NCBI RefSeq assembly: GCF_019575955.1 | Contig: NZ_CP080575.1 | Coordinates: 930,001-994,000 of the forward strand | Length of the DNA stretch: 64,000 nt | Direction: 5' to 3' | Source of the DNA: Nesterenkonia pannonica | GTDB lineage: Bacteria; Actinomycetota; Actinomycetes; Actinomycetales; Micrococcaceae | Shown here: positions 11,968 to 22,024 of the stretch, in pieces | Position numbering within the stretch: position 1 is the stretch's first letter | Layout: each line of letters begins with the position of its first letter | Translations under genes and position numbers: made by a program | Notes under the pieces: model-generated | Told to the model about the DNA's origin: nothing | Database searches by the model: none | Seen by the model: the letters and a program-made list of their open reading frames with translations, nothing else

Positions 11968-13605
11968 GTGCAGGATCAGACTTCTACACATTCAGATTGG
12001 CTCCACCGTGATCTTTTGGACTGCACCTTCCGCGACGGCGGGTACTACAACGCGTGGGACTTCCCCGAGAGCACCGTCCTGGATTATTTGGACGCTATGA
12101 ACGACAGCGGCGTTGATGTAATTGAGTTGGGGTTCCGTTCGTTGAAGAAGACGGGCTTTGCAGGGGCGGCGTCGTACACAACAGACGACTACCTCCGAGG
12201 ATTGCCGCTGCCGGAAGGCCTCACCGTCGGGGTCATGGTGAACGCCGCCGAACTCGTCGGAGAGGTGGCGCAGCACGAAGTGCTAGAGCGGCTCTTCCCG
12301 CGGAGGAGAAGGAATCCCCTGTGGGGCTCGTTCGCATTGCGAGCCACGTGCACGAATTTGAGAAGGCGCTGCCCGCCGTCACGTGGCTCAAAGACAAGGG
12401 CTACAAGGTCGGCTTCAATCTGATGCAGGTGGCGGATCGCAACGAAGACGAGATCAAGCATCTCGCTCGGCAAGCGGCCAAGTACCCGATGGACGTGCTC
12501 TACTTCGCCGACAGCTTCGGCTCTATGACCCCCGAGCAGGCCGCGCAGATCATCCAATGGATGCGGACCGAATGGGATGGACCCATGGGCATCCATACCC
12601 ACGAGAACATGGGCCTCGCACTCTCCAATGTGCTTCGCGCGCTCGATGAAGGCGTCACCTGGGTGGACTCCACTATGACGGGAATGGGACGCGGTCCCGG
12701 TAACGCCCGGACCGAAGAAGTCGCCATCGAAGTGGCTGCCCGTCGCGGCCAGGAGTTGAACTTGGTGCCGCTTATGGCCCTCATTCGAAACCATTTTAAA
12801 CCCCTCCAGGAGCATTACGGTTGGGGAACCAACTCCTACTATTACCTCGCTAAGCAAGTACGGAATTCACCCCACCTACATTCAAACGATGCTCGCCGAT
12901 TCGCGGTACGACGAAGAGGACGTTCTCTCGGTCATTGACCACCTCCGGCGTGAAGGCGGAAAGAAGTACAACGCCACCACGTTGGAGCACGCGCGTCACT
13001 TCTATGGCAAGGAACCTCAGGGAACGTGGAGCCCGGCAGAGGTCTTCGAGGACCGGGACGTGCTGCTCCTGGGAGCAGGTCCGGCCGTGGGCAAGCATCA
13101 GCACGCCATCGAAACGTTTATTCGCAACCACAAGCCGGTTGTCGTGGCACTGAACACGCAGATGGGCGTTTCACCGGACCTGATCGACCTGCGTGTAGCG
13201 TCCCACCCAGTACGGCTGCTGGCCGACGGTGCCAAGCACGCAGCACTGCCACAGCCGCTCATTGCCCCACTATCCATGCTTCCTGATGAGGTTCGGCAGA
13301 CGCTGGAGGGCCAGAACGTCTTCGACTTCGGCCTCGTCGTAGATGCGGGACGGGTGGAGTTCGGCGACCGCTACTGCATCATGCCGAGCTCATTAGTGGT
13401 AAACTACGCGCTGGCCGCCGCAGCATCGGGTCGAGCCCAGCGTGTATTCCTTGCAGGCTTCGACGGGTACGGTGCAGGTGACCCGCGAGATCAGGAGATG
13501 CAGAGCCTGATGGAGTCCTATCAATCCCACACGGACTCCCTGCCGCTGACTGCGATCACCCCGACCCAGTACGGCATACATACAGAGTCCGTGTACGCCC
13601 TCTGA
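11968..13605 (+). CDS. DRE-TIM aldolase domain protein with C-terminal alpha/beta domain
   Basis: About 546 residues. The N-terminal domain is an HMG-CoA-lyase-like (DRE-TIM) aldolase: the opening LLDCTFRDGGYYNAW carries the D-x-x-x-RDGG metal-binding start, GVDVIELGFR follows, then VGFNLMQ, YFADSFGSMTPEQ and GIHTHENMGLALSN with the HxH metal ligands, and a GMGRGPGNARTEE turn as in 4-hydroxy-2-oxovalerate aldolases. The C-terminal ~220 residues form a separate domain with DVLLLGAGPAVGKH near 13059, nucleotide-binding in look. Breaks are near 12310 (CCC) and at TAAGC 12851-12855, where LA-KYGIHPTYIQ is rejoined. GTG 11968 is the likely start. It sits 51 bases before kdsB, so an attractive but unproven job is joining pyruvate to an aldose to make a 3-deoxy-2-ulosonic acid. 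Confidence 0.75.
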
Positions 13606-13656
13606 ACTGGGATCCAGTCTCTGCAGAATACTTTCAGCGAACCTAAGAGGTAGTAA

Positions 13657-14394
13657 GTGCGAAGCGTTGCCATGATCCCCGCTCGATACGGGTCCAGCCG
13701 ATACCCCGGCAAGCCTCTAGTACCTCTGCTTGGCAAGCCCATGGTGCTCTGGGTGGCAGAGCTTTCTGCCAAAGCCCTCGGCGCTGACAATGTGTATGTA
13801 GCCACTGAGGATGAGCGCATTGCTAGTCAGGTCGAGGACGCCGGGTTCAACGCTGTAATGACTGGTGACAACCTCACCGGAACTGACCGCCTTGCCGAAG
13901 CCGCCGTGAAGATCGACGCGGACATTTTCATCAACGTGCAGGGTGACGAACCCCTCGCGTTCCCCGAGGACATCATTAAGGTTCGGGACGCCAAGATGAG
14001 TCATATGGACGACATCATCAACGGCTACGCCTGGATCAGCGGAGACGAGGATCCACACAGCGTCAATATCCCGAAGGTCATCTCCAACGAACGTGACGAG
14101 ATGGTGTACATGTCCCGAGTGGCGTTGCCCGGTTACAAGGACCAGGAGAATGCGCCTGCCAGGTACAAGAAGCAAGTCTGCATCTATGCATTCACCCGTG
14201 AAGAGCTTGCCGCCTTCCGAGAGTTCGGTCGTAAGAGCACACTGGAGCACAGCGAAGACATCGAGATTCTGCGCTTCCTAGAGCTCGGCAAGACGATTCG
14301 CATGGTGGAGACTCAACCCGGAAGCCTCGCCGTGGACGTTCCCGAAGACGTCGTCAAGGTGGAAGCCGCGCTGGCTGCCGCGGGGAGAGCATGA
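13657..14394 (+). CDS. kdsB: CMP-ulosonate (CMP-Kdo-type) synthetase
   Basis: 245 residues, unbroken, the normal length for 3-deoxy-manno-octulosonate cytidylyltransferase. Motifs: MIPARYGSSRYPGKPL at the start (CTP binding), VYVATEDERI, NVQGDEPLAFPEDI (metal/CTP site), KKQVCIYAF and the ending SLAVDVPEDVVKVEAAL. The family activates an eight-carbon (or related) ulosonic acid as its CMP ester in the cytoplasm. Start GTG 13657 follows AGAGGTAG. Its stop overlaps the ATG of the next gene (ATGA at 14391), so the two are translationally coupled. Kdo itself is not expected in an actinobacterium; Kdn or a related sugar acid of wall polymers is more likely. A second kdsB lies at 22025. Confidence 0.88.
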   Translation: MRSVAMIPARYGSSRYPGKPLVPLLGKPMVLWVAELSAKALGADNVYVATEDERIASQVEDAGFNAVMTGDNLTGTDRLAEAAVKIDADIFINVQGDEPLAFPEDIIKVRDAKMSHMDDIINGYAWISGDEDPHSVNIPKVISNERDEMVYMSRVALPGYKDQENAPARYKKQVCIYAFTREELAAFREFGRKSTLEHSEDIEILRFLELGKTIRMVETQPGSLAVDVPEDVVKVEAALAAAGRA

Positions 14395-15733
14395 GCCCCA
14401 AACAAAGACCTCCGAAAGTGCTGAAGCTTTGGGAGTGGGATGCGACGCGGTTGGGGAGATACTTCAGCGCGCCTGAAATCTCTCAGCTCGAGCGTTACGC
14501 CACCAGGTCTCACCGTGACCAGGAGATTCGTGAAATGGCGACTCGCTGCGTGAATGGTGAGAAACGGCCGTTTCGTCACCCACTGACCGGCGTTGCCGCA
14601 AACTGTTATGACTCATTCAACCAGGAAAACCTGTATCAGGCCCTCGCTATTGACGACGGAACTGAGCCGGTATACATCATCCAGCGGCTTTCCTCCCTCG
14701 ACGCGTTCTACTTCCCAGCCCGAGACCTAGTCGTCAGCTTTCGCCTTCAGGACAGTCACGTAGCAGAGCTCTTCGGAGCGGTAGATCTGGCCAAGCGCCG
14801 ACGCAAGAGTGTGCACCATTTCGCTGGCTTCATACTGGCGCACCATAGGCCTTACCACTACTTCTATGATGTCCTTCCGGCGTTCAACGACATTGACGCT
14901 TCGTGGGAGAAGGAGAACGAACACAAGAGGGCCGTGGATCTGATCCAGCTCCAGGGTGGCGACTATCTGCCGCTGAATGTGCTGTATCCGGACTACACGT
15001 CGTACACCTCGAACGCCGAGTACTTGAACCACTCTGCCCAGCTCCAAAGAAGTTCCACTTCAAAATCGGCTACTCCGGAGCGCAGGAGCCTGCTCAGCAG
15101 GAAGCAATCAAACGGTTTGACCACATGGTCAGAGCGTCCAACCTGCGCAGCCTCACCAGAGGCCGCGGTGGAGCGGAGAGCCCGGACATCACCTTGGCTT
15201 TTGACATCTCCAATGAGAAGGGGACGTGGAGGACGCTTCGCGAGGATATTCCGAGGATCGTTCAACGCGTCGCCCATCGGATGGGTGCGGACGTTTACGT
15301 GCTCCTTGACGGGTGGACTCTGCCCCACACGCCACGTCCGAACGATCTGGACCGGCTCCGGGGTGAGAGGAGGCGCTTTGGGGCAGTCAGGCGCCGCCTT
15401 GAGGGTATTTCCTCGGGCACAGAAGCTTTGGTCGGTGCGAGCCCATCCGACAAGCTGAGACGCCTGGGCGACGCTGACGCATTCGTTTCCCGCTACGGAA
15501 CGGGCTCGATGTTGGCCTCACGCATCCTTGAGCTGCCCGGCGTCGTGCATCACAGCGGCTTGGGGCGTTACGAAGAGATACACATGCAGGGTCCGAATGT
15601 AGCCACCATGGTCGGCGAGCCCAAACACGAAACCGTCCGCGAAAAAGAAGCGAACAACGTGCCCTATGACCTGGATTGGGAACGGGTCACTGAGCTTCTT
15701 CTCAACATACTGGAGGCGCGGCGTGCGGGCTGA
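14391..15733 (+). CDS. Unrecognised protein, possibly GT61-like glycosyltransferase (copy B)
   Basis: About 447 residues, a full-length paralogue of the gene at 9425. It shares HHRPYHYFYDVLPAFNDID, GGDYLPLNVLYPDYTSYT, NEKGTWRTLREDIPRI, DGWTLPHTP, LVGASPSDKLRRL, SRYGTGSMLASRIL and GVVHHSGLGRYEEIH. Conservation across both halves suggests one enzyme with two lobes. One break near 15053 (AAA) separates the halves. The ATG overlaps the kdsB stop by 4 bases, so its product is probably made in step with the CMP-sugar synthetase; a role in transferring the ulosonic acid is therefore worth considering, but no known transferase signature is clear. Confidence 0.6.
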
Positions 15734-18206
15734 TCAGTATCTGCTCCGTGGTCGGCTCTTCGACCAGTATTTGAAACAGGCCAGTTCACAAGGCCTGGCG
15801 CTTGAGCGGACGGCTCTGCGCAGCGAGTCGCTCCATATGCGTGAACTGCTGTCCTATGCCGCCGTTTATGGAAACCTGAGCTTCAGTGAGCTCAAGACCT
15901 GTCTGCTCAGCAATCGGTTGAGCGCCTACTCAGTGGATCCGCTCCCCTGGGAAGACTGGCACATGCGGTCGCGCTCAATCCTGTGCAGCCAGACGATCTC
16001 GCATTCGCGACCAGGGCGCTCGAGCTCGTGACCCCGGAGTTAGTGCGTCTAGGCGAGGCGCGCCGGTACAACAAGCTCCTCGCTGACCTTTACTTTGAGC
16101 AGCAGCGCTTCTCGGACCTGGAGAGCTTGGCGAACTCACGGGGAGATATAAAGACCCACTTCTTTAGCTATCTGCCGACGGACGCCCGGAGCCCGTTCGT
16201 GCGCGACGACCTCGGTCCCGGTGCCTATGACAACTGGCTGGAACGGTTCAACCGGCAGTTCACCCGCAACGATTTATTGCCGGTCCGTCTTGAGGCCGGA
16301 GAACAGGTCCCTTTCAACCGTCTTACGGCGCCCCCGGTGCAGGGTCCTCAGCCGGAGGGTCCCTTGGTGACAGTCATTATGACCAGCTTCAAGCCGCCGC
16401 GAGAGGACATCCTGCAGTCGGCGCGGTCTATCCTGGCGCAGAGCTGGCGGAACCTCGAACTGCTCATCGTGGACGACGCCTCGCCTGAGGAGTACGGCCC
16501 TGTTCTTGACGAGCTTGAGGCCCTAGACCCTCGTCTGCAGGTCTTGCGACTGGATACGAACGGTGGCACGTACGTGGCTCGAAACGTGGGGATCGCGCGA
16601 GCTCGCGGAGAGTTCGTCACGGGTCAGGACGCAGATGATTGGTCTCACCCGCAGCGCCTCGAAACACAGGTCAACCACTTGCTGCGCAACCCTCGCCGCC
16701 CCGGCAACCAGGTCTACACGGTGAATATGACTGAAGATCTGGTGCGCGTTAGGCGGGGTTACACCCCTTCATACCGAGCGCGCCGACTCTCATGGTTCGA
16801 ACCCGGATCCTGCGGGAAGTGGGCGGCTACCTCACGGCTCGTAAGGCTGCCGACAACGAACTGCGCGACCGGGTTTCGGCATACAGCGGCAGCCCGGTCT
16901 ACGCCATCCAAGAACCCCTGATCTTCATGAGGATCCTGCCTGAGTCTCTCTCGAGGGCCGATTTTCGTCCCGGATGGCAGCACCCGGCGCGACGAGCCTT
17001 CTGGAGCGCTTACAAGACCTGGCACCGTTCATCCGACCCTCGCGATCTCCGAGCCGAGGCTTCTAGTGCGAACCCGATCCCGTGCCTTATCGATTCACTC
17101 TGCCCCCACAGGAGCGAGAGAATCTGGACGTCGTCTACGCTGCTGACTGGTGCGAAACCGGTGAGACGCAGGCTGCGGCCGCAGAGGAGATCGAGCAGCT
17201 CGTAGCCGCCGGGTTTCGCGTCGGCCTGTTCCACCTCGAGAACGCACGACATCTCTCCGAATATGCTCGTACCTTCTCGATGCAGTTTCAGCAGATGATC
17301 ACTTCGGGCAAGGTCACCCACGTACTCGCGGACGAGGACTACTACAATGTCGAGCTCGTGGTCCTCCGGCAAGCAGCGCTGCTGCAGTTCATGCCCAAGG
17401 GAAAGAGCCTGTGGAAGCCTCGGGAACTTGCGGTCATCGGCAATGAGACACCAGTCGATAGTGAGTTCTACAACATACGGTACGTTCCGGAAGACTGCGC
17501 TGAGCACGCCGCTGAGTTCTTCGGTGTCAGACCTGTCTGGTGTCCCGAGGGTGACGATGTCAGAGTCGCTCTTGACCAATGTCTTCCAGAGGAAGAGATT
17601 TCCACCGACGACTTCGTTACGGGCTTCGACCCAAGACGGTGGGAGGCGCGGCGTCGGGGCCCAGGGGCTCGCGTCCGGTCTTGGGCCGCTGGACGGGTGA
17701 CACCACCGCCGCGTGGCTGCAAGGGGAGGACAATATCTTCAGGGTTTGGCCTACCGATATGAGCGCGGATGTCCGGCTGTACGGAAGTCCCAATTACGTG
17801 CTCCAAGCGCTCAACTCCAAACGATTGCTTGCAGCATGGGTCAACTTCCAGGAAGGCGATCTCTCGCGGAAGACCTTCTATCGTTCGATCGACTTCTACG
17901 TGCACTATCCGCAGAGATCCGGAGTGCGCGCCGAGGAGCTTCCTATCCTTGAGGCAATGGCGGCAGGCTGCATCCCAGTACTCCTCCTGACTATAGGCCC
18001 GTCTATGGTGACGCGGCCCTGTACTCTGAGCCGGACGGTGTACAAGAACTTCTCCGGCGGTATGTGGATGATGACGAAGCGTATGCGCGCCAGTCCCGCC
18101 TTGGCGTAGCCTTCGCCCAACAGCAGCATCGCGGAGGTTTCCTTGAACTCATCAGCGAACTGATCGCAGCGGCATCGGACCAGCCACAGGAGGTTTCCGC
18201 ATCGTG
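15723..18206 (+). CDS. Glycosyltransferase: GT2 domain followed by GT-B-like domain (paralogue of 5887 gene)
   Basis: About 828 residues; a shorter relative of the gene at 5887. GTG 15723 has GGAGG 7 bases upstream and overlaps the preceding gene by 11 bases. The GT2 domain begins near 16363: PLVTVIMTSFKPP, LELLIVDDASPEEYG, NGGTYVARNVGIARARG and the metal/sugar site GQDADDWSHPQR near 16623. The C-terminal half is GT-B-like: LDVVYAADWCETGETQAA near 17125, ARHLSEYARTFS, RPVLGRWTGDTTAAWL near 17671, SIDFYVHYPQR and PILEAMAAGCIPVLL near 17944, a typical nucleotide-sugar-binding end. Several one-base breaks (near 15968, 16790, 17080, 17640 and 17990) were bridged by following these motifs. The end at 18206 overlaps the next start (GTGA). 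Confidence 0.7.
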
Positions 18207-18614
18207 AAGGGGATATCGAAGAATCAACTGGTTTTCTTGGCGGTCATAGCTTTCGGTATAGCGGCGTCCGCCGTATCAGTGCTTCTAGAAGCCTGGCGCA
18301 TCGCAGCTTTGGCAGCGCTGGGCAGTTTCGGGCTGTTCGTTCTCTTTGTGGCTTTCAGCCTCGCCGCGATGACCAGATCCTCGCAATTGGTGCGCTCTAG
18401 GGTCCGTGAGATCTACTCTTTGACCAAGATGGTGCATGCTTCGACCCGGCGCGTGGATAACCGCACAGCAGAACGCTTCAAGACGTTGGAATCCACACAG
18501 GACAGGATTGAAGCCGCCGAGCGCAGGCTCCTAGCCACGCTCGAGAGTCAGCGCTTTCAGCTCGAAGACGATATCGCACGCCTTGCAGACGGTACTCAGG
18601 CCTCGTCACGCTGA
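18204..18614 (+). CDS. Small membrane protein with C-terminal coiled coil
   Basis: 136 residues, unbroken. Two hydrophobic segments (residues about 9-27 and 32-55) are followed by a charged helical tail of about 80 residues with heptad-like spacing. The GTG start shares four bases with the stop of the glycosyltransferase gene upstream (GTGA), indicating coupled translation. The tail probably lies in the cytoplasm or along the membrane and may hold glycosyltransferases together; that is inference. No family recognised. Confidence 0.6.
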   Translation: MKGISKNQLVFLAVIAFGIAASAVSVLLEAWRIAALAALGSFGLFVLFVAFSLAAMTRSSQLVRSRVREIYSLTKMVHASTRRVDNRTAERFKTLESTQDRIEAAERRLLATLESQRFQLEDDIARLADGTQASSR

Positions 18615-18692
18615 CCCGAGGATGTGGGGTTCTAATCTTTCTGCAATGAACCGCGCGATAGCTGTGGGAGCTCGACGAGTATTGTAGGACTC

Positions 18693-19802
18693 ATGCCAGA
18701 TACTTCGGCGCCCACCGACGTCCCCAGCCTCCGTCATCCCGGTCCACATTTCAGAACAACGCGGTGACACGTTTCATCTCACAGGCGCTATTGGGTGAGG
18801 CTGCTCAGGCCAATTATTGGGAAGAGCGCGAACTCCTTGGACATCGCGAGATGATCGCCAAAGATGCAAAACACCTCAGAAGGCTTGCGGTGAAGAAGGT
18901 GGTCTCGAGCTTCGTTCTTGAACGTTCGGGAACGATCGTTGGAGGTATCGACGGGCAATACACCACGCTAGTGAGCTACCTCGCTCGAAAAGCAGCAGAG
19001 TCTCCCGTGGCAGCCCGCCACCATCTGCAAGCAGCGGAACTTCCGATGCTCGATGGACGAGCATTCCATGCATCGCAGAAGGGCTTGGCCGATCGCTACG
19101 TCGCCGAGCGTCCTGGGCCCGTCACTCTGCGCCCCGCTTCGCCCCAAGCAAAACGCGGCATCAGCGTTGCAGTGCGCCCAGGGGCGGAGTTCGAGGAAGC
19201 TTGGCGACACGCTGACGAAGCAGTCGCTGACCGCTCCCGAGCGAGCGACAGGTGGCGATCGAGGACTATATGCCAGGCTTGACGATACGAATTTACGTCG
19301 TTGGGGAGGAAGCCGTGGCCGCAGTAGTGCGTGTTCCGTTCCACGTGGTCGGAGACGGAGAGTCCACGGTGGGGATCTGCTCGACCGCGAAGTGAGCAGG
19401 CGCAAGGAATGCGCCTACTTGAAGGCCCGCATCCCCAGACTGAAGGAGGCGGACCTGGCTCGAGTCGGGGTAGATCGAGAAACTCTCCTTGCCCCAGGAG
19501 AGATCCAGCAGCTTACGCGCGGAACGGAGGAGCATAAAGGCGGAAGCATCAGCGTGGACGTTCTGGACACAATGGCTTCAGAACTGGGAGCCCTCGCGGT
19601 CAGCGCGACTTGGGCATTCCCTGGGTTAGCCGCCGCGGCCGTTGACATTGTCGCTCCATCACTCGACTCCGCGGAAGCTGGGAGAGTGACCGCCGTGCTG
19701 CCCGGGGCGGACATCACTGAGTTTCAATATCCGGCATACGGCCAGCCACGCCGGTGCAGCGTCCCCATGCTCAACCACATGCTTCGTGCGTCCATACGAT
19801 GA
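18693..19802 (+). CDS. ATP-grasp domain protein, cyanophycin-synthetase/glutathione-ligase-like
   Basis: About 370 residues. Start ATG 18693 with AGGA upstream; a break near 18752 (TTT) leads into the QNNAVTRFISQALLGEA frame. ATP-grasp features: a KP-like strand replaced by TLRPASPQAKRGISVAV near 19128, then IEDYMPGLTIRIYVV near 19258 and VRVPFHVVGDGESTV near 19327, which match the E-x-x-PG-x-x-x-R and R-x-P-x-x-VxGDG-x-ST blocks of the cyanophycin synthetase/GshAB group. Breaks near 19245 and at G4 19372-19375. Enzymes of this class join a carboxylate to an amine at the cost of ATP. It ends the glycan locus, so an amide ligation on a sugar acid or a cell-wall peptide is possible; the substrate cannot be read from sequence. 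Confidence 0.65.
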
Positions 19803-19836
19803 GCGTCTCTGTGCGGGCGGGCGGGGAGTGGGCGTC

Positions 19837-20403
19837 CTAAGACTCTGACGCCGCCTCGGTGCCCTGGTCGAGAGATTCCCACGCCTCCGGGTCATGCTCA
19901 GCGCACCACTGGAACACGGTGCTGGGGTAAATGATCCCTCCGGCCCGCTGACCATCGAAGACCAGCAACGGCCACACCTGCTCCCGCTGATACCACGCGA
20001 GGATGTCCTCCAGAGAAGCATCAGGCCGGACCCACCTGCGCAATTCTGGAACGAGGCAGGCCGACCGCTTCCACGTCCATGACTGCGGCTCACGGGCAGC
20101 AACGGCCTTCAAGTCCGCCTCGGTGATCACACCGATGGGCTGGGAGGAAAAATTCAGCACCACCACCGCCTCGCTGCCGTCCGCAAGCTTCGACGCTGCT
20201 TCCGACAACGACTGAGTCATCCACAGCGTATGACTGATCGGCGAGGCCAGCTCGCACGCCGTCACGGAGGCGCTCTCGGCATGCTCGCGCCGAGGAGGCT
20301 CGTCATATTGGGAGGTTGAAGCTGCTGAGGGAGACGAGAGCTCTGTTGCACAGTTTCCTGCCTTACAGATAGATGAAAGCTCCTCTTTGAACTTTCGTTT
20401 CAT
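19837..20403 (-). CDS. CBS-domain-pair protein
   Basis: 188 residues, unbroken. After a poorly conserved serine-rich N terminus, two CBS motifs are seen: a first one around residues 62-100 (SLSEAASKLADGSEAVVVLN, then IGVITEADLKAVA) and a second around residues 118-165 (VRPDASLEDILAWYQREQ, then LLVFDGQRAGGII). CBS pairs bind adenine nucleotides and act as energy or ligand sensors. No enzyme or channel domain is attached. It converges with the ATP-grasp gene (35 bases between stops). Confidence 0.7.
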   Translation of the reverse strand: MKRKFKEELSSICKAGNCATELSSPSAASTSQYDEPPRREHAESASVTACELASPISHTLWMTQSLSEAASKLADGSEAVVVLNFSSQPIGVITEADLKAVAAREPQSWTWKRSACLVPELRRWVRPDASLEDILAWYQREQVWPLLVFDGQRAGGIIYPSTVFQWCAEHDPEAWESLDQGTEAASES

Positions 20404-20726
20404 TTTAACGTCTCACGCCCGCCTGTGTAAGGCCTCCACGCGGATGCCCTCGCCTGACCGAAGGCTGGATATTTACAGCGATGTGATTCCGCATGTCAGC
20501 GCCTTCTGAGGCGCGGAACCCTGACCTCACAAGGCAGGATGCCTGAAACTGTTTCTTGCTGGCCCTCTGCTCAGCCGCAGCACAAATGCGGCAGAGCGGA
20601 CCATCTATTTCATTTTTGAAGAGAATCATTGCGTAGTGGCCAGAGTGACCGGCCAGCTTTCTTCCATAAGGAACGAGCGGCGGACCGCCGTCGTCTCAGT
20701 GCCGAAATGCCCGAGCTTCTATCGGG
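20404..20726. other. Intergenic stretch without a supported gene
   Basis: 323 bases between the start of the CBS gene and the stop of the phosphatase gene, both on the minus strand. Only short overlapping frames without motifs occur. The base composition is mixed and A/T-rich around 20600-20630. It must hold the promoter of the CBS gene, but no convincing -35/-10 pair or terminator could be singled out. Confidence 0.5.
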
Positions 20727-21877
20727 CTACGCGTACCGCCGGACCACGATGACCGTGACGTCATCGGGTGCCTTCGCACGTTCGACCCGCTTCATCGTCT
20801 CCTCTACCGCCCCGTCCACGCCGCACTCGGCAAGGATTCCATCGATCTGACCCAACGGGTCATCCAGATCCAACAGATCCAGCAGGCCGTCGCTGCACGT
20901 CATCAGCGCCTCACCGGGCTCCAGATATGCCGTGCCGACCTGATGAGGCTCACCCATGCTCAGCGCCAAGGGCAGCCCGGTGGAACCGAGATGCTTCCAC
21001 GTGCCGTCAGCACCGCGGATGAAGCTCAGACTGTGCCCGCCGTCCACATAGCTGATGGTCCCGGTGGTGGTGTCGATATCCGCGCAGAAGAGGGTGGCGA
21101 ACATGTTGAGATCCCCGACATCCTCCTCCAGCAGCGAATCCACCTCGGCGACGGTCGTCAGCAGCGACCGCTCCGGGGCGGTGCGCATCGAGGCGCGAAT
21201 GGCTGAGGCGACGATCCCGCACCGATGCCCTTGCCCATCACATCCGCAAGCGTGACCCGCAGCTGACCCTGAGACAGCGACACATCATAGAAGTCACCCG
21301 CCACGCTCCCCGCGGGCGCGGAGCCCGCCGTGACAGTGAAGCGGGCAGGCTGAGGCAGCTCACCGGGGAGAGGGCCCGCTGCACCACCGCGGCATGATCG
21401 AGCTCCTGTTTATGGGCAAGCTCTATCTGCACCCAGCGGGCGAGATCCTGGAGCAGCTTCCGATCCTCGCCGCTGAGATGCCGCGGCTTGGTGTCCAGCA
21501 GACACAGGGCCCCCACATGCTCGCCGCCCGGAGCCTCCAACGGGTGCCCCGCATAGAAGCGGAGGTTCGGATCACCGGTGACGTACTGGCTCTCCACAAA
21601 GGGGCCGTCCTGCTGCAGATCCTCAATGATCAGCGAATCGGTGTGGTGAATGGTGGTGCTGCAGAACGCGTCCTCACGGGGACGTCCGTGATGTCCAAAC
21701 CGATCGAGGACTTGCTCCACTGGCGGTCGCGGTCGATCAGATTCACACTGACCATCGGCACCCCGAAGAGCTCCTGAGCCAGACGGGTGATCCTGTCCAC
21801 CCGCTCATCCGGGGTGTATCGAGAACGTTCATGGAATCGAGCGCCGCCAGCCGACGTGCTTCATCCGTCATGGTCAT
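20727..21877 (-). CDS. GAF domain plus PP2C/SpoIIE-type serine phosphatase (copy 1)
   Basis: About 383 residues. The N-terminal GAF sensor contains RITRLAQE, VNLIDRDRQWSKS, DAFCSTTIHHTDSLIIEDL, DPNLRFYAGHPLEAPGG and GALCLLDTKPRHLS. The C-terminal SpoIIE/RsbU phosphatase contains AGDFYDVSLSQGQL, LADVMGKGIGAG (metal-binding aspartates), MFATLFCADID, YVDGGHSL, MTCSDGLLDLLD and DDVTVIVV. Such proteins dephosphorylate anti-anti-sigma factors in stress signalling. Start ATG 21877 (or ATG 21871). Several one-base breaks separate the start, GAF and phosphatase parts (near 21810, 21680, 21340 and 21220). A close paralogue lies at 33618-34761, and the DNA is similar along the whole length. Confidence 0.82.
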
Positions 21878-22024
21878 CAATCCGCTCATTCCGTTGACAT
21901 CAACTCGTCAGCCGTTTCGATTCGAGCGTATTACACCGGATCTGTCGGGCTCAGCGGCAGTCCCATCTGCTGGCATACTGGCGTCGATCACAGGCGCGCA
22001 CTCCGACCCGAGGGACAACTCACC

